IMG/VR virus record: IMGVR_UViG_3300010371_000039
Coordinates: 1-63,300 of that record
Length of the DNA stretch: 63,300 bases
Reading direction: 5' to 3' (one strand)
DNA from: a virus
Both the position numbers and the translations under genes were made by a program. Position 1 is the stretch's first letter; every line of letters begins with the position of its first letter. Below the pieces are notes generated by a model. The model did not search any database. It saw only the letters and a program-made list of their open reading frames with translations, and was not told the DNA's origin. Below are positions 49,750 through 58,744 of this stretch, in pieces.

Positions 49750-50942
49750 GCCTCCGCATCTTCGCCACTGGCGACAACCACTTCGACTCGCGCAGCGACC
49801 GCTACGCGCACACGATCGATGTACACCGCACGATCGCGTCGCTCGTTGAGCGCGAGCGACCGGACGCGTTCCTTCTCGGCGGCGACATGTTCGAGCGCGA
49901 GTCCACGCCCGATGAGCGCCTGCACGCGCGCGAGTTCGTGCGAGCCGTCTGCCGGTGGTGCCCAGCGGTGGCTATCCGCGGAAACCATGATGCCCCGGGG
50001 GATATCTCGTCGCTACTCGGCAAGCTCCGCACGGACCACCCACTTCACGTCGTGGAAGACGCACGCGTGGTCTCTCCGCTCGCGGGTCTCCAGGTGGCCG
50101 CCGTCGCGTGGCCGACGCGCGCCAGCACGATCGACGACGGGGCGGCGCGCGAGGCGCTGCGCGACGTGCTCCGTGGGCTCGGCGCCGCGATGGCGTCCGA
50201 CCTCGGGGCGCGCCGCATCTTGCTCGGGCACTTCGACGTCAGCGGCGCCACGTCGGGCGCCGGACAGCCACTCATCGGCGGCTCGCTGACCGTGAGCGTC
50301 GCGGACTTGCTGCTCGCGCAGCCGCAGGCCGTCGTGATGAGCCATATCCACAAGGCCCAGGAGTTCGCGGCGGGCGACGTGCCGGTCGTCTACTGCGGCT
50401 CGCCGGTCGCGCACGACTTCGGCGAAGTGGAGATGAAGTCGATTCTCGACTTGGCATGGAACGGCCACGATGACGGCTTTTGCGTGGGGCGCATCCCGAC
50501 TGGCGCGCGCCGCATGCTCCACATCACGGCACGGCACGACGTGGACTCGGGGCGCCTCGTTGACTTCGTGTTCCACGGGGTCGACGGCGATCTGTCGTTT
50601 GGCAGCGTGGGCGAATTGGATCTCGGTCTGATTGGGAGGCCCATGCCCGCGCTCCAGGGCAACGACGTTCGCCTGCGGTACGTGGTGCGCTCCGAGCACC
50701 GAGCCGCGGCCCGCGCGCTGGCCGCCCAGATCGAGGCGCAGTGGCTCGTGGAGGGGGCCCACGCCGTGAAGGTCGAGGACGAGGTACTTGCGAGCGTTCG
50801 GTCGCGGTCTGGCGCCGAGGAAGTCGGACGCGCGCCCACGCTTGCGGACCAGATGCGCGCCCTCTGGAAGGCACGCGGCGACGAGCCGCCTCCAGAGCGT
50901 GCCGCGTCGATGCTCTCGAAACTTTCGGAGATCGCGCCATGA
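49746..50942 (+). CDS. sbcD: SbcD/Mre11-like nuclease subunit
   Basis: A 398-residue protein with all metallophosphoesterase motifs: FATGDNHFD (5-13), LLGGDMFER, AIRGNHDAPGD, ILLGHFDVSG, and SHIHKAQE. The order matches SbcD/Mre11/T4 gp47. Forms a complex with the SbcC-like ATPase. Processes DNA ends for recombination-dependent replication. Confidence 0.9.
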   Translation: MSLRIFATGDNHFDSRSDRYAHTIDVHRTIASLVERERPDAFLLGGDMFERESTPDERLHAREFVRAVCRWCPAVAIRGNHDAPGDISSLLGKLRTDHPLHVVEDARVVSPLAGLQVAAVAWPTRASTIDDGAAREALRDVLRGLGAAMASDLGARRILLGHFDVSGATSGAGQPLIGGSLTVSVADLLLAQPQAVVMSHIHKAQEFAAGDVPVVYCGSPVAHDFGEVEMKSILDLAWNGHDDGFCVGRIPTGARRMLHITARHDVDSGRLVDFVFHGVDGDLSFGSVGELDLGLIGRPMPALQGNDVRLRYVVRSEHRAAARALAAQIEAQWLVEGAHAVKVEDEVLASVRSRSGAEEVGRAPTLADQMRALWKARGDEPPPERAASMLSKLSEIAP

Positions 50943-53410
50943 GGTTTTCATCGCTGCGCATGTCGGGCTTTCTCAACTTCCCCGACGAGGTCTCAATCGA
51001 CTTCGGGGCGCTCCCTCCGGTACTCGCCCTCACCGGGAAGAACGGCGCCGGCAAGAGCACACTCCTCAAGGCGCTGCACCGAGGGGCCACCGGCGACCGG
51101 CTTTCCGGGTGGCTCGCGACGATGGCCCGGCTCGGGGGTCGACCCGAGGCCGTGCTCGAGGTGGGCTTCTCGACGGATCGGGAGTGGATGGCGCGCCACC
51201 GCTACGACGTCGCCAGCGGCAAGACGAGCTGCGAGGTGTTCGACGGCGCCGGCAACATGGTCCTTCCGTCGACTGGCGTCCGCGCCTTCGAGGCGTGGTC
51301 GGCCAAGACGTTGCCCGACCCCGACGTGCTGCTCGCGGGGCCGATGGCGATGCAGGCCGACGCGGGGTTCCTCGTGAAGACCGCCGGTGAGCGCAAGGGG
51401 ATCATCCTCCGGTCTCTCGCGGCCTCGAAGCTCGAGGGCTTCGCGGCGGCGGCGCGCGCGCGCGCCAAGCAAAAGGCGGAGGCGCTTTCGGTCGTCGACG
51501 CGCGCCTCGGAGACGAGCGGCGCCGGTCCGGCATCGACGCGGCTCCGGACGCGAGCCTGGCCGGCGCGGCGCGTTCGATCGAGACCGAGATCGCGGAGGC
51601 CGAGGCCGACGAGAGGCGCGCGGACAGCGCCGTCGCGCTGGCGCAGGAGGCGGAGGACGCCGCGTCGGCCGCCGTCGAAGCGGGGCGCGCGCAAGCTGCG
51701 GAGGTCTCCGCCCACAACACCGCGGCAGCCACCAGGTGCGCGGAGATCGCGGCGGCCGACCGGGCGATCGCCGAGGCGGCGGAGCGCGCGCGCCGCACCG
51801 AGGCCGCCATCGCGGCGCACGACGCAATGATCGCGCAGGCCGACTCGATCCGGGCCTCGGTCGCTCGGGCGACGGCCCTCGACGTCCAGAGCGCGTCGTG
51901 GTCGCAGGCCGTCGCCGAGCAGCGCGTCGCGTGGCAGGCAGAAAACCGCCGTGTGACCGAGATCGAGGCGGAGCTCGCGCGTGCGCAGGCCGCCGAGAGG
52001 CACGCCGTCGCCAAATCTTCCGACGCGACGGAGCGCGCTTGCAAACGGGCGGAGGCGGCACGAGAGGCCGAGGGCCTGCCGGCGGCGCGTGAAGCCCTGG
52101 CCGCGGCGGAGGCAGAGATCGTAGAGGCGGAGGCGGAGGTCGAGCGCCTGCACCAGGTGGCGGCCCGCGGCGCGAATGGGCGAATCGAGCGGCTCCGCGG
52201 GGGCCTGCACCAGATCGAGATCGGAGAGCCCGAGCCAACGGAGATCGCCTCGCGCACGCTGCTCCGAGACGACGATGAGGTGCTGGTCATCGCGCGCCTG
52301 CCCGAAGACCAGAAGGCCGCAGCGAACCGCAAGGCCGCGGCGCTCGAGGCCAAGGCGCAGGCGGAGCAGCGCGTGCGCCACCTGCTGGCTTACCGCGCCC
52401 TCGCCGACGCGCCCCACGACGACGAGGCGCCGGCGCAGGCGCTGCGCGACGCGGTGGCGGCGCGGGAGGGCGCGGCGGCGGCCCTTGAGCATGCGAAGGC
52501 CGCACGAGACGCGCTGGCGGCGCACGGCGCCGAGAGCAAGGCGCGGCTCGAGGCGATCCAGGCGGATCGCTCGCGGGAGACTGGCCCCGGTCTCGCCGAA
52601 GGACTGGCCCGCGCAGAGGCGGCGGTCGAGCAGCTCCGGGGCGAGCTCGCGGCGGCGCGGGAGGCGTTGGCGGTGGCGCAGTCGCGGCGTGCGGAGCTTG
52701 GGGACGCGCCGTCACTCCGAGAGGCGCCCGACGTCGCCGGGGCCGAGCGCACGGCACGTGCAGCCATGCAGGCCGCGGTCGACGCGAAGGGCGCCCTCGA
52801 CGAGGCCCGGCGGCGCCTCGCGACCGTGCAGGCTTCGGCGGCGCGGCTCGCGGAGCTCGAGGCCGAGCGCCTCTCCGTCGCCACAGAGCTTGGGGACTGG
52901 ACGCGCCTCGGCAAGGACCTCGGGATCGACGGCATCCAAGCCATGCTTGTCGACGGGCTGGGGCCCGAGCTCACGGCCATGGCGAACGATCTTCTGCACT
53001 CGTGCGTGGGGCCCAGGTTCACCGTGTCGATCGAGACGCAGCGCCTCTCGGGCAAGGGCAAGACGATCGAGGGCTGCGAGGTCACGGTCTACGACTCACG
53101 CAAGGGCACGACCCACCAGGACGGAGACACGCTGTCCGGGGGCGAAGCGGTGCTCGTGGGAACGCCGATGCGGCTCGCGCTCGCGGCGGCGACGTGCCGG
53201 CATTGGGGCATCAAGCGGCCAAGCATTTTGCTCGACGAGGCCGGCGCGGCTCTCGACAGCGATACGGTCGGCGCGCCGTTCGTGGCGATGCTGCGGCGCG
53301 CGGCGAAGCAGATGGATTCCCAAATTCTATTTGTCAGTCACTCGGCCGAGGCCCAGGCGCTCGCCGACGCCAGGCTCCATATCGAGAACGGGAAGGTCAC
53401 GGTCCAATGA
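50939..53410 (+). CDS. sbcC: SbcC/Rad50-like ATPase without a visible zinc hook
   Basis: An 823-residue protein, ATGA-coupled to SbcD. Walker A GKNGAGKST (33-41), two long Ala/Glu-rich coiled-coil arms, signature LSGGEAVL, Walker B SILLDEAGAALD and a VSHS switch. No CxxC occurs at the apex, where Rad50 has its zinc hook; the turn around residues 415-435 shows RGANGRIERLRGG instead. T4 gp46 does have a hook, so this is a difference. Works with SbcD as a DNA-end nuclease. Confidence 0.9.
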   Translation: MRFSSLRMSGFLNFPDEVSIDFGALPPVLALTGKNGAGKSTLLKALHRGATGDRLSGWLATMARLGGRPEAVLEVGFSTDREWMARHRYDVASGKTSCEVFDGAGNMVLPSTGVRAFEAWSAKTLPDPDVLLAGPMAMQADAGFLVKTAGERKGIILRSLAASKLEGFAAAARARAKQKAEALSVVDARLGDERRRSGIDAAPDASLAGAARSIETEIAEAEADERRADSAVALAQEAEDAASAAVEAGRAQAAEVSAHNTAAATRCAEIAAADRAIAEAAERARRTEAAIAAHDAMIAQADSIRASVARATALDVQSASWSQAVAEQRVAWQAENRRVTEIEAELARAQAAERHAVAKSSDATERACKRAEAAREAEGLPAAREALAAAEAEIVEAEAEVERLHQVAARGANGRIERLRGGLHQIEIGEPEPTEIASRTLLRDDDEVLVIARLPEDQKAAANRKAAALEAKAQAEQRVRHLLAYRALADAPHDDEAPAQALRDAVAAREGAAAALEHAKAARDALAAHGAESKARLEAIQADRSRETGPGLAEGLARAEAAVEQLRGELAAAREALAVAQSRRAELGDAPSLREAPDVAGAERTARAAMQAAVDAKGALDEARRRLATVQASAARLAELEAERLSVATELGDWTRLGKDLGIDGIQAMLVDGLGPELTAMANDLLHSCVGPRFTVSIETQRLSGKGKTIEGCEVTVYDSRKGTTHQDGDTLSGGEAVLVGTPMRLALAAATCRHWGIKRPSILLDEAGAALDSDTVGAPFVAMLRRAAKQMDSQILFVSHSAEAQALADARLHIENGKVTVQ

Positions 53411-54132
53411 GCGGCGCGGTCACCGGCACACCGTGGACTGCCGCCGACAAGGCGCGCCTGGTCCAGATCTACGCCGACGGCGGCATCGAAGCTGCCGCGC
53501 GCGCGTTCCCCGACCGTTCGCGCACCGCCATCTACCATGTCGCCCGGCGCGCCGGCATCGTGCGCAAGCGTCGGTGGACCCGACGCGACGACGACCGTCT
53601 ACGGATCCTCTGGGGCTCGGTGTCGCTGCCCGAGATCTGCCGCACGCTCGGGCGCACGCGGTCCGCGATCATGTTCCACGCGGTGCACGTTCTGTGGTTG
53701 CCCTCCGGGTGCCCGGACAACCTCGAATATCTGAGCAAGTCCGCCGAGCGCACGGGATACGGCACCGTGAGCCTGCGGCGGATCCTGCGCTGGGCCGGAG
53801 TCGCGATCCTGCCTGCCTACACGTTTCGCGGTGATGGCCACCAGCGGTGGCTCGTCGAGCCGCACGACGTCGACGACGCGATCGAGCGATGGCACCTGAC
53901 CGAGACGCTCGAGGGGGCCGCGCGAAGACTCGGCACGAGCGCCGAAACGATGCAAACGTGGCTCGCGCGGGCTGGCATCGTCGTGAAGAAGACCGACCGG
54001 CGCCGCGCCAAGTCGCACGCGCGCGTCCTCTCGGCGGACGCCGATCGCGCGTGGGCCCTGCGCGCCGAGTTCTATGCGAAGCACCCTGGCCGGGCGCTAC
54101 CCCGATGGCCGAGAGAGGAGCGTGCCGCGTGA
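53407..54132 (+). CDS. SANT/Myb-like DNA-binding protein
   Basis: A 241-residue protein with two tandem Myb/SANT-like units (WTAADKARLVQIYADGGIEA and WTRRDDDRLRILWGSVSLPE, about 10-55 and 55-100) and a third HTH-like region near residue 170 (LEGAARRLGTSAETMQTWLA). Strongly basic C-terminus. Coupled to SbcC on one side. A DNA-binding role in recombination or regulation is likely; phages use such proteins rarely. Confidence 0.7.
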   Translation: MSGAVTGTPWTAADKARLVQIYADGGIEAAARAFPDRSRTAIYHVARRAGIVRKRRWTRRDDDRLRILWGSVSLPEICRTLGRTRSAIMFHAVHVLWLPSGCPDNLEYLSKSAERTGYGTVSLRRILRWAGVAILPAYTFRGDGHQRWLVEPHDVDDAIERWHLTETLEGAARRLGTSAETMQTWLARAGIVVKKTDRRRAKSHARVLSADADRAWALRAEFYAKHPGRALPRWPREERAA

Positions 54133-54407
54133 AGAGCGTTCGCGAGATGACTACGGAGGAACTCACTTCACTGGTGACGCGCGCTTGCGCAGCGTTCGAT
54201 GGCGTCGCCGCGGTTGGAGAGTTGGTGCTCCGACTACGGGAGGCGGAGGCCGACCGAGACATGCTGCGGAATCTTCGCGAGATCGCCCAGATGGTGGCCG
54301 ACCACGAAGGAGACCTTCCTCACCCGGACGGCTGCCTGGAGGCGCTGCGCGAGTTCTTGGACGCCCACTCTGCGGCACTCGATGCCGCTCTCCGGAGGAC
54401 GCCATGA
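54129..54407 (+). CDS. Small protein of the KxxREMTTEEL paralogue family
   Basis: A 92-residue helical protein from GTG at 54129. Its N-terminus KSVREMTTEELTSLVTRA and C-terminus ALRRTP match the protein at 61679-61951, and the start also matches the truncated copy at 61948. Each copy ends near CGGAGGACGCC before the next start. A phage-internal gene family. Confidence 0.65.
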   Translation: MKSVREMTTEELTSLVTRACAAFDGVAAVGELVLRLREAEADRDMLRNLREIAQMVADHEGDLPHPDGCLEALREFLDAHSAALDAALRRTP

Positions 54408-55198
54408 TCGCCACCCCGATCTACGGCTTGCCCATCGACGACTCGGCGCGCGCCCTGACGTGTGTGACCATCACCGGCGCCGACGACGCGGTGGACCCGC
54501 AAGCGCTGCTCGACCTGGCCGCGGAGTTTCCATTCGTCGAGTGGGGGATCCTCTCGTCGGCTTCGCGTGAGGGTCTGCCGCGCTACCCCACGTGCGCCTG
54601 GATCCGGCGGCTACTCGATCTCGATCTGCGCTCCGACCGGGCGACGCGCATGTCACTGCACCTCTGCGGGGGCCGGGCGCGCGCGATGCGCGATGGCGAC
54701 TTCGCGCAGGCGATTGACGGCCTACCCAGCTACCTGCCCTTCGGGCGCGTACAGATCAACGGATTCGACGCGCGCCAGGACAACCCGGAAGTTCTGGAGC
54801 GGGCCCTCGACTGGCTGCCTGCGGGCCGCGAAGCGATCCTCCAGGTGCGCTCCGCCGAGGACCTTGCGCCGGCCGCCGAGATGGCCCGGCGGATCGCCCG
54901 GTGCCGGTGCTCGATTCTCTTCGACGCCTCCGGTGGCGAGGGCCGCAAGGCGGACGCGTACCCGGAGCCGCCGCCGCGCGTGCGCATGGGCTACGCCGGT
55001 GGCCTCGGCCCGGGGAACGTGGATTCGGAATTGCCCGCGATGATCGCTGCGCGGCAGCGCACCATCGACGCGGGCCACGTCGTGGCGCCGTTCTGGATCG
55101 ACATGGAGTCGGGCGTACGCCGCGACGATCGATTCGACCTCGGCTTGGTGCGCGAGGTGCTTCTGAGAACAAGGGGCGCAATCGTGGATGTTCAATGA
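54404..55198 (+). CDS. TrpF-like TIM-barrel protein
   Basis: A 264-residue protein. The strand order and the motifs SLHLCGG, VQINGF, ILFDASGG, YAGGLGPGNV and FWIDMESGVRRDD follow phosphoribosylanthranilate isomerase (TrpF), where AGGL-x-P-x-NV and DVSSGVE bind phosphate. Catalytic residues Cys and Asp of TrpF appear in altered context (SLHLCGG, FDASGG). It may bind a phosphorylated sugar rather than make tryptophan, since no other trp gene is present. An unusual phage gene. Confidence 0.6.
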   Translation: MIATPIYGLPIDDSARALTCVTITGADDAVDPQALLDLAAEFPFVEWGILSSASREGLPRYPTCAWIRRLLDLDLRSDRATRMSLHLCGGRARAMRDGDFAQAIDGLPSYLPFGRVQINGFDARQDNPEVLERALDWLPAGREAILQVRSAEDLAPAAEMARRIARCRCSILFDASGGEGRKADAYPEPPPRVRMGYAGGLGPGNVDSELPAMIAARQRTIDAGHVVAPFWIDMESGVRRDDRFDLGLVREVLLRTRGAIVDVQ

Positions 55199-55653
55199 AA
55201 CGCCTAGTGACATCCGTGGCGACGTCGCGCACCGATTGCATGGCAAGTGACATCGCTGTCGTAGTTGCAATGCAGCGCAATGCTTGGACATACGCGTACA
55301 CGCGTGCCACCGCTGTCGTAATTGCGACACGCTGCCCGTTCTGCGACCCGCAGATCGCGAGCGCCCGTGCGGGCAACGGGCGCGCTCGTAACTACGACAC
55401 TACTGGCACCGATGGTGCACACGTGGTGGCCAAGCCGATGCCCCGTCGCCCTCTCGCTCAAGTGACCGCGAAGCTGCCGCGCAAGGCGATCGGATCATTC
55501 CGTCGCGCGGCGTGTGATTCTGGCGTGCGGTGCCACGTGACCGCCGAAGGCGCGAAGTGCGCCCAGCCCTCCCTCCGGGGCGCCGCCCGCACCTCGCCTC
55601 CCCCTGTGCTTCTCGTGGGCCAGGGGGAGGCGTCGCCGAGGGTCGGACCGTGA
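55195..55653 (+). CDS. Possible Cys-containing protein in a repeat-rich region
   Basis: A 152-codon frame, ATGA-coupled at the start and GTGA-coupled at the end, with a CPFC pair and an RNYDTTGTDG stretch. The same region carries three 16-bp dyads and two hairpins, so DNA-level function may dominate. Codon use and gene coupling favour coding; the unclear fold argues against. Low to moderate confidence. Confidence 0.4.
   Translation: MKRLVTSVATSRTDCMASDIAVVVAMQRNAWTYAYTRATAVVIATRCPFCDPQIASARAGNGRARNYDTTGTDGAHVVAKPMPRRPLAQVTAKLPRKAIGSFRRAACDSGVRCHVTAEGAKCAQPSLRGAARTSPPPVLLVGQGEASPRVGP
55257..55399. repeat. Three copies of a TGTCGYARTTRCGACA-type dyad
   Basis: Copies: 55257-55272 (left half intact), 55314-55329 (TGTCGTAATTGCGACA, 14 of 16 bases palindromic) and 55384-55399 (right half intact, opposite sense). 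A fourth copy lies at 62124-62139. The shared AT-centred dyad suggests binding sites for a regulator. Confidence 0.45.
55361..55383. other. Hairpin GCGCCCGT-loop-ACGGGCGC
   Basis: An 8-bp perfect stem with a 7-base loop and no T run. Found in the same repeat-rich stretch. Could structure the transcript. Confidence 0.35.
55595..55632. other. 12-bp perfect hairpin before the next gene
   Basis: CGCCTCCCCCTG pairs with CAGGGGGAGGCG across a 14-base loop, 18 bases before the GTG start at 55650. Such a stable stem would strongly affect translation start or act as a terminator-like pause. No T run, so simple termination is doubtful. Confidence 0.5.
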
Positions 55654-56300
55654 GAGACGTACACATCTGCTCGTTCGCGGGAGAGCGACTCCCGGACCCG
55701 CCGGGCGTTGTCACCAGGGGCTGCGTCGCCTTTGCTTACGAGCTCTGCGCCATGTGCGGCGCACACATCGACGGCGGCGCACGACGCACGGTCGTGGAGC
55801 ACTGGGACCGCGTCACCGCTATCCTCTGCGATAGCTGCGAGCCCACGCCGGAGATGCTGGCTCCGAGGCCTCTCCCGAATCCGCCCCGCTGCGACGGCAC
55901 CGGGAAGAGCGGTCGCGGGCAATGCCGAGATTTGGGCACGATCGGCGTTCGCTTCGCCTGGGGCTGCGTCGCGTACTGCCCCCGGTGCGCTGACGCGGAG
56001 TGCGGACCCGCTTCGCCACCGATAGAGCCAGCGCGGGCCTCAGCGATCGACAACGCTGCGACGAAGCCCGCGCGCGCTCCGATGGCCGATTCTCGCACGA
56101 TCCTTGTGTGGGCCTTCTATGACGCGCCGAAGGAACTGCGCGATCTGAGTCGTCACGGCGGCGACAAGGACTGGCTGGCGTTCGTTCCGGAAGGCGTCGA
56201 GCGCCCCGAGTGGATATACGACGGTTCCCCATTCGGTAGTTGCAACGTGTCGACGCACGCGGTCGACGGCGGGACCGTCTACATCGGAGCGCACTCGTGA
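55650..56300 (+). CDS. Cys-rich hypothetical protein
   Basis: A 216-residue protein from GTG at 55650. Cys pairs CAMC, CDSC, and later CPRC, about 35-120, suggest zinc sites. The C-terminal ~80 residues (ILVWAFYDAPKELRDLSRHG ... YDGSPFG) form a separate domain. Unknown. Confidence 0.6.
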   Translation: MRDVHICSFAGERLPDPPGVVTRGCVAFAYELCAMCGAHIDGGARRTVVEHWDRVTAILCDSCEPTPEMLAPRPLPNPPRCDGTGKSGRGQCRDLGTIGVRFAWGCVAYCPRCADAECGPASPPIEPARASAIDNAATKPARAPMADSRTILVWAFYDAPKELRDLSRHGGDKDWLAFVPEGVERPEWIYDGSPFGSCNVSTHAVDGGTVYIGAHS

Positions 56301-56848
56301 ATCGACGCCCATCCGCAACACTATCCGTGGTGTTCCTTGACTTCGATGGCGTGATAAATTCGATGCCCTACTTGCTCGCGCAGGCCCGCTCGGGCGACGG
56401 CGAGCCCGGAGAGGCGTCGGCCATCGACCCCGCCGCCATTCGTCTCGTCAACCGCATCATCCGGCGGACTGTCGCCGTCGTCGTGGTCTCGTCGGCATGG
56501 CGACACGGTCGCACGGTGCCCGAACTGCGCGCCCTCCTGCGGTCGCGCGGGTTCCGCGGCCGCGTCGTCGACAAGACGCCGGAGTGGGTGAAGAAGCCAG
56601 GCACGGGACTCGTAGTCGACGCTTATGGTGAGCGCGGCGACGAGATCTGCGCCTGGATCGAGTCGGCGGAGGCGCGCGGATTCATGGTCGATGGCTTCGT
56701 GGTCCTCGACGACAACTCGGATATGAGCGCGGTCCGCGCCCACTTCGTCCAGACCTCGATGGACACCGGCATCACGGAGTCCGACGTCGAGAGGGCGATC
56801 GAGATCCTGGGCATGGGGCGGCCGGTGGACTGGCCGGAGGTGGCGTGA
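56297..56848 (+). CDS. HAD-family phosphatase (RNA-repair associated type)
   Basis: A 183-residue protein. Motif I VVFLDFDGVINS, motif II VVSSAWRHGRTVPELRALL, and the acidic VVLDDNSDMSAVR match the HAD domain found in Swiss-army-knife RNA repair proteins. It could remove phosphates from nucleic-acid ends before ligation. An Rnl2-type RNA ligase lies 3.4 kb downstream. Confidence 0.75.
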   Translation: MNRRPSATLSVVFLDFDGVINSMPYLLAQARSGDGEPGEASAIDPAAIRLVNRIIRRTVAVVVVSSAWRHGRTVPELRALLRSRGFRGRVVDKTPEWVKKPGTGLVVDAYGERGDEICAWIESAEARGFMVDGFVVLDDNSDMSAVRAHFVQTSMDTGITESDVERAIEILGMGRPVDWPEVA

Positions 56849-57276
56849 TGGCGACGCCCGCATATTGCCTGTCGTGTCACATGGTCGACGACTACCCGGC
56901 GATGCGCGGGAATCGCATCGCCGACATGAGGTGTCGCAAGTGCAATGCGGGCCCGGGTCGTCTCGCCCGCCGCGGCAGCAAGCTCGCGGTACAGGCAGCG
57001 CGCCAGGCGCTCGAAACGGTGCGAGGCATCGGAGGCCTGTGCGACGAGCACCTGCTCACGTTGCGCCGAACAGCCAGGATGGTCTGGCCTCGGTCGGAGC
57101 CGTTCACCGAGGGTGACAAGCTCCTGCTGCGCGAGCTCGACGCGCTCAAACTCGTCATCTACGACCCCGCGCGCCCAAACGTCATCGAGCCCACGACGAC
57201 GGGCTACCGGATCGCGTGGCTCTTGGACGACGCCATGTGGTCGCCGAAGGCTTCTCAGTTGGGCGGTGCCGCATGA
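56848..57276 (+). CDS. Zinc-binding hypothetical protein
   Basis: A 142-residue protein. CLSC (about 7-10) and CRKC (about 29-32) make a zinc ribbon; the rest is a helical domain ending in a winged-helix-like stretch (TTTGYRIAWLL). TGATG start. Possibly DNA-binding. Confidence 0.6.
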   Translation: MATPAYCLSCHMVDDYPAMRGNRIADMRCRKCNAGPGRLARRGSKLAVQAARQALETVRGIGGLCDEHLLTLRRTARMVWPRSEPFTEGDKLLLRELDALKLVIYDPARPNVIEPTTTGYRIAWLLDDAMWSPKASQLGGAA

Positions 57277-57503
57277 AGCGCAGCGAATGCGAGAGGATCC
57301 GAATCTGCCACGCGCTCGATCGTGCGCGCGCGACGCTCAACGCGATCGATATTGCCCTCAGGGTGGACGCCCCGGTGGGTATTGATTTGGCGCAGCAGGT
57401 GGTGGCCATGGGCACCGACATCGGTCTGCTCCTGGCGAAGCTAGACGCCTATCAGCGTGCCGAGGACGATGCTAAGACCGCCGCCCGCGCGGGTGGCGCA
57501 TGA
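57273..57503 (+). CDS. Small helical protein
   Basis: A 76-residue, fully helical protein (ATGA-coupled) with MKRSECERIRICHALDRARA start. No motif. Unknown. Confidence 0.5.
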   Translation: MKRSECERIRICHALDRARATLNAIDIALRVDAPVGIDLAQQVVAMGTDIGLLLAKLDAYQRAEDDAKTAARAGGA

Positions 57504-57970
57504 AGAAGCCCCACCCCTCCGCGATCCGTAGCGCCGCACCTCTCGGCGCGAAGGCGCCGGCCGACCGCCTCTCGGCCTGCAACGTGTGCGGCGAACCCAG
57601 CGAGCCGCTTGGGGCCTGGCGTGCGCACGACGATTGTGACATCCCGATTGCCGGCACGCGCGCCCTGGTCTTCGTCGGCGCCGACCACCCGGCGTGCCGC
57701 GAGGCGCTCGACGCGCACCCGCGGCTCTTCACCGAGGAGGGCGGAGCGCCAGGACACTTCCCGCTTCTCTGCGGGCCGTGCGTACATCGCGAGGGGCTCT
57801 CATGTCGGTGCCCGGCGGCGATCCTCAACGGCGGTCCCGGGATCCGAGTCGACATGAGCAACAACACGTCGACCGTGATCGTGTGCTCCCGTGGCGGGTG
57901 CCACCGTCCGATCCAGAGGGCTTACGGGTGCTCAGGGCAAAGGTACCCCGAGGAGAAGCGCGATGGCTGA
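57500..57970 (+). CDS. Cys-rich hypothetical protein
   Basis: A 156-residue protein with CNVC, CGPC and CRC pairs (about 27, 93, 102) and a second group near the end (CSRGGCHRP). Several zinc sites seem likely. Coupled to its neighbours; unknown. Confidence 0.55.
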   Translation: MKKPHPSAIRSAAPLGAKAPADRLSACNVCGEPSEPLGAWRAHDDCDIPIAGTRALVFVGADHPACREALDAHPRLFTEEGGAPGHFPLLCGPCVHREGLSCRCPAAILNGGPGIRVDMSNNTSTVIVCSRGGCHRPIQRAYGCSGQRYPEEKRDG

Positions 57971-58358
57971 ACGGTGCAAGGACTGCGGTGCGGAGTTGGC
58001 TGGGTACACGACTGTCGGTTTTACGGGTCCCAACGAAAAGAACGACCAACACGCGGACATCGAGCACACTCCCGCGCGCTGCGTCGCCTCCCTCAAGGCG
58101 CAACTCGCCGAAGCCCAGTACTGGCGCGAGCGACACGTGCGCAGCGAATCGGAGGGCGATCGGCCCGACGGCTGGGTCCACTGCTGGGGGCGTCACCGCC
58201 GCATCGCGTTCGACCACTACTTCGCCGACGACAGCGCGACCTCCGTGTGCGGAGTGCGCGTCGAGCGAACGCGCGCGGCGGCCCCGGAGGACATCAAGAA
58301 GTGCTCGCGCTGCGTGCTCATTCTCGAAATGCGCGCCAAGCGCACGGAGGCCACATGA
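57963..58358 (+). CDS. RCKDCG-family zinc protein (copy 1)
   Basis: A 131-residue protein whose start MAERCKDCGAELAGYTTVGF is similar to the protein at 59335-59802. Contains ASLKAQLAEAQ and later VCGVRV and CSRC. The shared N-terminal zinc module implies gene duplication within the phage. Confidence 0.6.
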   Translation: MAERCKDCGAELAGYTTVGFTGPNEKNDQHADIEHTPARCVASLKAQLAEAQYWRERHVRSESEGDRPDGWVHCWGRHRRIAFDHYFADDSATSVCGVRVERTRAAAPEDIKKCSRCVLILEMRAKRTEAT

Positions 58359-58744
58359 GCGCATCGAAGGAAGCCGCGCCGCTGCGCGTGGAGTGGGCCT
58401 GCCCGAAGTGCGGGGCCAAGGCGAACGAACATGGCAAGGGCGGCGCTGGCAGGTGTCGAGACACGCTGGACGACTCGGCGCAGGCCTGTCGTGGCTTTTT
58501 GTGCCAATGCGAAGACGCGGGCATCGATGATGCTGACACCGCGGCCGAGGACCATGGGTGCACGTTCGCCAACCCGTGCACCAACGCCGTTTGTTACCAC
58601 TGCGAATTCGGGATGGAGAACGGGGGGCGGTTCCCCGTCCGACCGAAGGGTCTCCAGGCGTGGGAGCAAAAGGCGCTCGACGCCGGGTGGGCGCCACCGG
58701 CGAAGCGCGCGGCGGAATTGGCGACGAAACGGAGGGCTACGTGA
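58355..58744 (+). CDS. Zinc-binding hypothetical protein
   Basis: A 129-residue protein with many Cys: CPKCGAKAN, CRGFLCQCED, CTFANPC and CYHC (about 16-90). Likely one or two zinc sites. Basic helical C-terminus. Unknown. Confidence 0.6.
   Translation: MSASKEAAPLRVEWACPKCGAKANEHGKGGAGRCRDTLDDSAQACRGFLCQCEDAGIDDADTAAEDHGCTFANPCTNAVCYHCEFGMENGGRFPVRPKGLQAWEQKALDAGWAPPAKRAAELATKRRAT

Noticed and set aside
55204-55461. Minus-strand frame with two NYDS stretches
   Set aside because: It opposes the coupled rightward genes, has no ribosome site, and its repeated motif is the DNA dyad read on the other strand.
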